DNA from: a bacterium
GTDB lineage: Bacteria; Patescibacteriota; Doudnabacteria; UBA920
Length of the DNA: 16,028 nucleotides
Assembly: GCA_021789715.1 (NCBI GenBank)
Contig: JAJYJE010000003.1
Span: 1 to 16,028, forward strand
Direction: 5' to 3'
In this document: piece by piece, positions 13,643 to 16,028 of the stretch
How positions within the stretch are numbered: position 1 is the stretch's first letter
How the letters are laid out: the number at the start of each line of letters is the position of its first letter
Made by a program: the position numbers and the translations under genes
Notes under the pieces: model-generated
The model's input: the letters and a program-made list of their open reading frames with translations, nothing else
Told to the model about the DNA's origin: nothing
The model's database searches: none

Positions 13643-15490
13643 TTACGGTTGTACCGCGGAATTGTAATATCCGTTCTGGCCGCCGACGCTGGAAGTGGAT
13701 AAGTCATCGGCTGCGGCATTTACGGTCTGGCCGGTGAAGGTGTCGGTGGCGGTAAACTGAATATTTTTAAGCAGCGTAGGCGCTTGGTTGGCCTGGGAAG
13801 CCGACGGAATCAAGCGTAAGCCGAAACTCAGCACCCGCGGCCGCGTAAATTGGCCGGTATGGGCAGGCAAAGAATCGACCTGCCACGTCAGCTTGCCGGT
13901 AGACGAATCATACTGGACATTAGACGCCTCTCCGCTGTTGACGCTGCCATTCGCGAAGCCGCCGGCGCCCAGAGGCACATACGCGGTGAGTACGCCGTTA
14001 CTCATATCATCCGTGGAGTTGGTCAGCGACAGGCTAACGGCATACAACGTTGCCTGTCCCACTTTTGGCGGCAGGCTGCCGCTTTGGTAACTTACCGCAG
14101 AATTGAGGGTAACGGGACTGGATACCTTTAAGGAAACCTGATTTCCCGGAAATGCCGTTTGGTATTCGTTCGAAGAAATTTTAAGATTGCTGACGATTGT
14201 CAAATCCTTTGACGAATCCTTGGTGGCCGGATTTTTTACCTTAACCGTAAATGCCAATTGGCCGTTGTCGCTCGGATTTAAGCTCTGCAAATTATTAACC
14301 GATGAGGCGTTCCAAGTTATGGTATTATTGTTGACTTGACCGCCTTCGGCCTGAATTGAGGCAAGGTCCAGGGCTTTGGAATCAAGGGTAACAATAATAT
14401 TGACCCCCGTGGCCACGGTGCTGGCGTTGTTTTGATACTTCAAATTGAAAGTGAGAGTCTGCCCGGGATCAACGACATTGACGCTCGGGTCAACGCCGGA
14501 TACCGACTGGCTCACCAGCAGCGGCAGGCTGTTGATCGCGGTAATCACCGGTGCGGAACTGCCTTGCACGTAATACTGGCCGTCGTTGCCCAATACTTGA
14601 AAATCGGCGGTAGCTGTCTTGCTCTCGCCCGGATTAGCAGCGTTAAACGTACCCTGAATGGTAATAGTTCCGGAAGACCCGGCGGCAAGGGTACCAATGT
14701 TCCAGGTATCCGTTCCCGAATCCGGCTGCGGCTGGGCCGAAGCAAAAGCAAAACCGCTGTCGTAATGCATCACGACGCGGGCATTCTGAATATCGTGGCT
14801 GGAATTGTTCTGATACTTGAGCGTGTAAACAACGAGCTGCGCGTTGCTTGTCTGCTGGGGACCGTTTAGATCCAGCTGAATATCGGAAGCCACCAGCCGA
14901 ATAGTGGAATCCTGTTTCTGAACGAACTCGGCGTTAAAATTGCTGTAGTGATAATGAAGCTTGATCAGCAGGTCTTTGGTATCATTAACGTTGCCGTTAA
15001 TCCGGGCTTTTACCATAACCACCGCGTTCTGCCCGGGATTCAAATCCGGCACGGAAAACAGCGTACCCGACAAATTTTGAGGATTCGGGCTGCTTTCCAC
15101 AAAAGTTTCCCCGTCGGGATAGGCGAGCTCCAAAGTCATCTGCACCAATTTTTGCGTATCCTTGTTGGTGACCGTGATTTTGTATACCGCCTGGCTCCCG
15201 GCCGGCACGGTCTGAGGAACGTCCACGGCAATGCCGACATTGGCCCCTTTGGGAGCTTGGGCCGGAGTTTTGCGGAACGCAAAATAAGACAGCGCGGCAA
15301 TAATCAACACGCCTACAACAACCGCCCACACATACCACTTATTTTCGCGATAAAAACCCCTAAAACCCCCGGCTGCCGCCGCACTGGCGTCAATCTGCCG
15401 CGTTACGGCGGCCGGGAACACCGGCTGCTCCACGGTTTTTTTAACAAATCCGGTATCTGGCGGAGGAGTTGGATTTTGGTTTGAATCCAT
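13643..15490 (-). CDS. Single-pass surface protein with DUF11/Ig-like repeats (615 aa)
   Basis: ATG at 15490 begins MDSNQNPTPPPDTG. Residues 1-50 are a Pro-rich, mainly polar cytoplasmic segment, 53-72 (YVWAVVVGVLIIAALSYFAF) one membrane span, and 80-600 an extracellular part. The ectodomain has about four beta-sandwich units of the DUF11 type at roughly 84-205, 206-325, 326-470 and 471-600. Recurring patterns are VPAGSQAVYKITVTN / VVYTLKYQNNSS / TLTFNLKYQNNAS and closing GxLxxGxxGTITI-like strands. There are no cysteines in the ectodomain and no sortase motif. It is probably a stalk or adhesion-like envelope protein held by its N-terminal anchor. It has its own extended -10 promoter 45 bases after recO and its own terminator. 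The exact function is unknown. Confidence 0.85.
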   Translation of the reverse strand: MDSNQNPTPPPDTGFVKKTVEQPVFPAAVTRQIDASAAAAGGFRGFYRENKWYVWAVVVGVLIIAALSYFAFRKTPAQAPKGANVGIAVDVPQTVPAGSQAVYKITVTNKDTQKLVQMTLELAYPDGETFVESSPNPQNLSGTLFSVPDLNPGQNAVVMVKARINGNVNDTKDLLIKLHYHYSNFNAEFVQKQDSTIRLVASDIQLDLNGPQQTSNAQLVVYTLKYQNNSSHDIQNARVVMHYDSGFAFASAQPQPDSGTDTWNIGTLAAGSSGTITIQGTFNAANPGESKTATADFQVLGNDGQYYVQGSSAPVITAINSLPLLVSQSVSGVDPSVNVVDPGQTLTFNLKYQNNASTVATGVNIIVTLDSKALDLASIQAEGGQVNNNTITWNASSVNNLQSLNPSDNGQLAFTVKVKNPATKDSSKDLTIVSNLKISSNEYQTAFPGNQVSLKVSSPVTLNSAVSYQSGSLPPKVGQATLYAVSLSLTNSTDDMSNGVLTAYVPLGAGGFANGSVNSGEASNVQYDSSTGKLTWQVDSLPAHTGQFTRPRVLSFGLRLIPSASQANQAPTLLKNIQFTATDTFTGQTVNAAADDLSTSSVGGQNGYYNSAVQP

Positions 15491-15519
15491 ATTATAAAAA
15501 GATAGTATTTAACGCTATT

Positions 15520-15528
15520 ATTATACCA
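15520..15528 (-). promoter_or_regulatory. Extended -10 promoter of the DUF11-like gene
   Basis: Minus-strand TGGTATAAT (15528-15520), 29 bases before ATG 15490, with no good -35. The 11-base word TATGGTATAAT also occurs at the VirB6-like promoter (4289-4279). A second TATAAT immediately before the ATG is too close to act as its -10. Confidence 0.5.
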
Positions 15529-15535
15529 TAGTTAC

Positions 15536-16028
15536 TCACAAAAATCGTTCCGACTTAAGGCGGCGCTCCAAATGGTATTCCAAAAAACCCGACAAAACCT
15601 CCTGCAGTTCATAAATATTGCTAATATTGCTGCCCATGCCCGCCTGGCGCCATAATTCGTCAAAGGACATGGCGCCAAGACGCTGAAACAGCCGAAAAGC
15701 GCCCGGCGGCAGCCGGCGATAATCCACGGCGCTGCCGGAAAACATAAACCCGCCGCGGCTGTTGGAAAAACCCACCTCGGCGAATTCGGCCGGCGGCTCG
15801 GCATGAATCGCCAATCCAGCGCTGGCCAAAAAATCTATCTTAAACTTGGCCAAGCCTAAGGCGATCTTTTCCCGTATTTCCGCCTCCCGCATTTCTGCCG
15901 TTAGGTCCAGGTACGACAAAAACCCGGTTAAAGCATTAAACAGCCGCTCGTTTTTTTGCTCATCCGGCGTAAACTTAAGCGTGATCTCCAAAACATAAAA
16001 AGCCGCGTTTACAGCCTCGAGGCGCTCC
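15536..16028 (-). CDS. recO: DNA repair protein RecO, C-terminal part (N-terminus beyond window)
   Basis: The frame is open from the window edge (ERLEAVNAAFYVLEITLKFT...) to a TGA at 15536, 164 codons. RecO loads RecA at gaps and anneals single strands in the RecFOR pathway. The visible part matches the helical C-terminal domain. It has an AAFYVLEI...LKFTPDEQKNERLFNAL segment like the LTDxLLPxxEPxxxLF of RecO, a central segment where many RecO proteins have a four-Cys zinc site (no cysteines here, as in enterobacterial RecO), and the diagnostic ending FLEYHLERRLKSERFL. The N-terminal OB fold is outside the window. An apparent start at 15991 is a TTG inside the domain and not the true start. 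Confidence 0.85.
   Translation of the reverse strand, partial: ERLEAVNAAFYVLEITLKFTPDEQKNERLFNALTGFLSYLDLTAEMREAEIREKIALGLAKFKIDFLASAGLAIHAEPPAEFAEVGFSNSRGGFMFSGSAVDYRRLPPGAFRLFQRLGAMSFDELWRQAGMGSNISNIYELQEVLSGFLEYHLERRLKSERFL

Noticed and set aside
14948..15484. Plus-strand open frame of 178 codons
   Set aside because: Antisense to the membrane anchor and first repeat of the DUF11-like gene, whose strand has promoter and terminator support.
1..16028. CRISPR array, tRNA, rRNA, transposase or integrase
   Set aside because: I looked for spaced direct repeats, tRNA T-arm signatures, rRNA-like conserved blocks and DDE or tyrosine recombinase motifs, and saw none. The repeats present are inverted pairs or short tandem heptamers.
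1..16028. Recoded TGA (Gracilibacteria/SR1-type genetic code)
   Set aside because: uvrD and recO end at TGA exactly where their conserved C-termini finish, and no gene needs TGA read-through.

Overview
The window looks like a piece of a bacterial chromosome from the Candidate Phyla Radiation (Patescibacteria, Parcubacteria-like). This is inferred from gene content and style. There are membrane and secreted proteins with little recognisable homology around a VirB6/TrbL-like channel protein, a lone DUF192 lipoprotein, and a DUF11-type surface protein beside recO. Several starts lack a Shine-Dalgarno sequence, and short palindromic or AT-rich repeats occur between and even inside genes. UvrD and RecO both end in TGA, so TGA is a stop here, which argues against the recoded Gracilibacteria/Absconditabacteria. 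There is no rRNA, tRNA, transposase, integrase or CRISPR array.

Layout. (1) Bases 7452 down to 1, minus strand: a tightly packed secretion or envelope cluster. In transcription order it holds a small secreted Pro/Gly-rich protein, a single-pass helical membrane protein, a 636-residue secreted helical protein with an Ig-like C-terminus, a terminator followed at once by a new promoter, a 1064-residue VirB6/TrbL-like polytopic protein with a cytoplasmic tail of about 520 residues, and two small or partial hypothetical proteins. A good promoter (TTGAAA-17-TATAAT) lies upstream of the first gene. (2) 7622-8149, plus strand: a DUF192 lipoprotein whose promoter overlaps the divergent one. (3) 11455 down to 8251, minus strand: a UvrD/PcrA-type helicase and rsmA (ksgA). 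rsmA is bracketed by two inverted copies of an 88-bp (extended 96-bp) repeat. Both proteins carry in-frame insertions that look repeat-derived. (4) 11456-12103: no convincing protein gene, but a dense set of hairpins and repeats. (5) 12104-13336, plus strand: a membrane-anchored LysM-CHAP peptidoglycan hydrolase with a strong terminator. (6) 16028 down to 13643, minus strand: the C-terminal part of recO, then a single-pass DUF11-like surface protein with its own promoter and terminator.

How the genes fit together. The minus-strand cluster probably builds an envelope-spanning type IV secretion-like, DNA-uptake or attachment apparatus: a polytopic channel protein plus secreted and membrane-tethered partners. 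The ATPases expected of such a system (VirB4/VirD4) are not in the window. The CHAP hydrolase and the DUF11 protein are plausible surface functions. RecO, UvrD and RsmA are housekeeping repair and ribosome-maturation genes. The features I find most worth checking are the secretion-like cluster with a leader ORF or frameshift in front of the VirB6 gene, the inverted-repeat-flanked rsmA, and the structured 650-bp gap before the LysM-CHAP gene.
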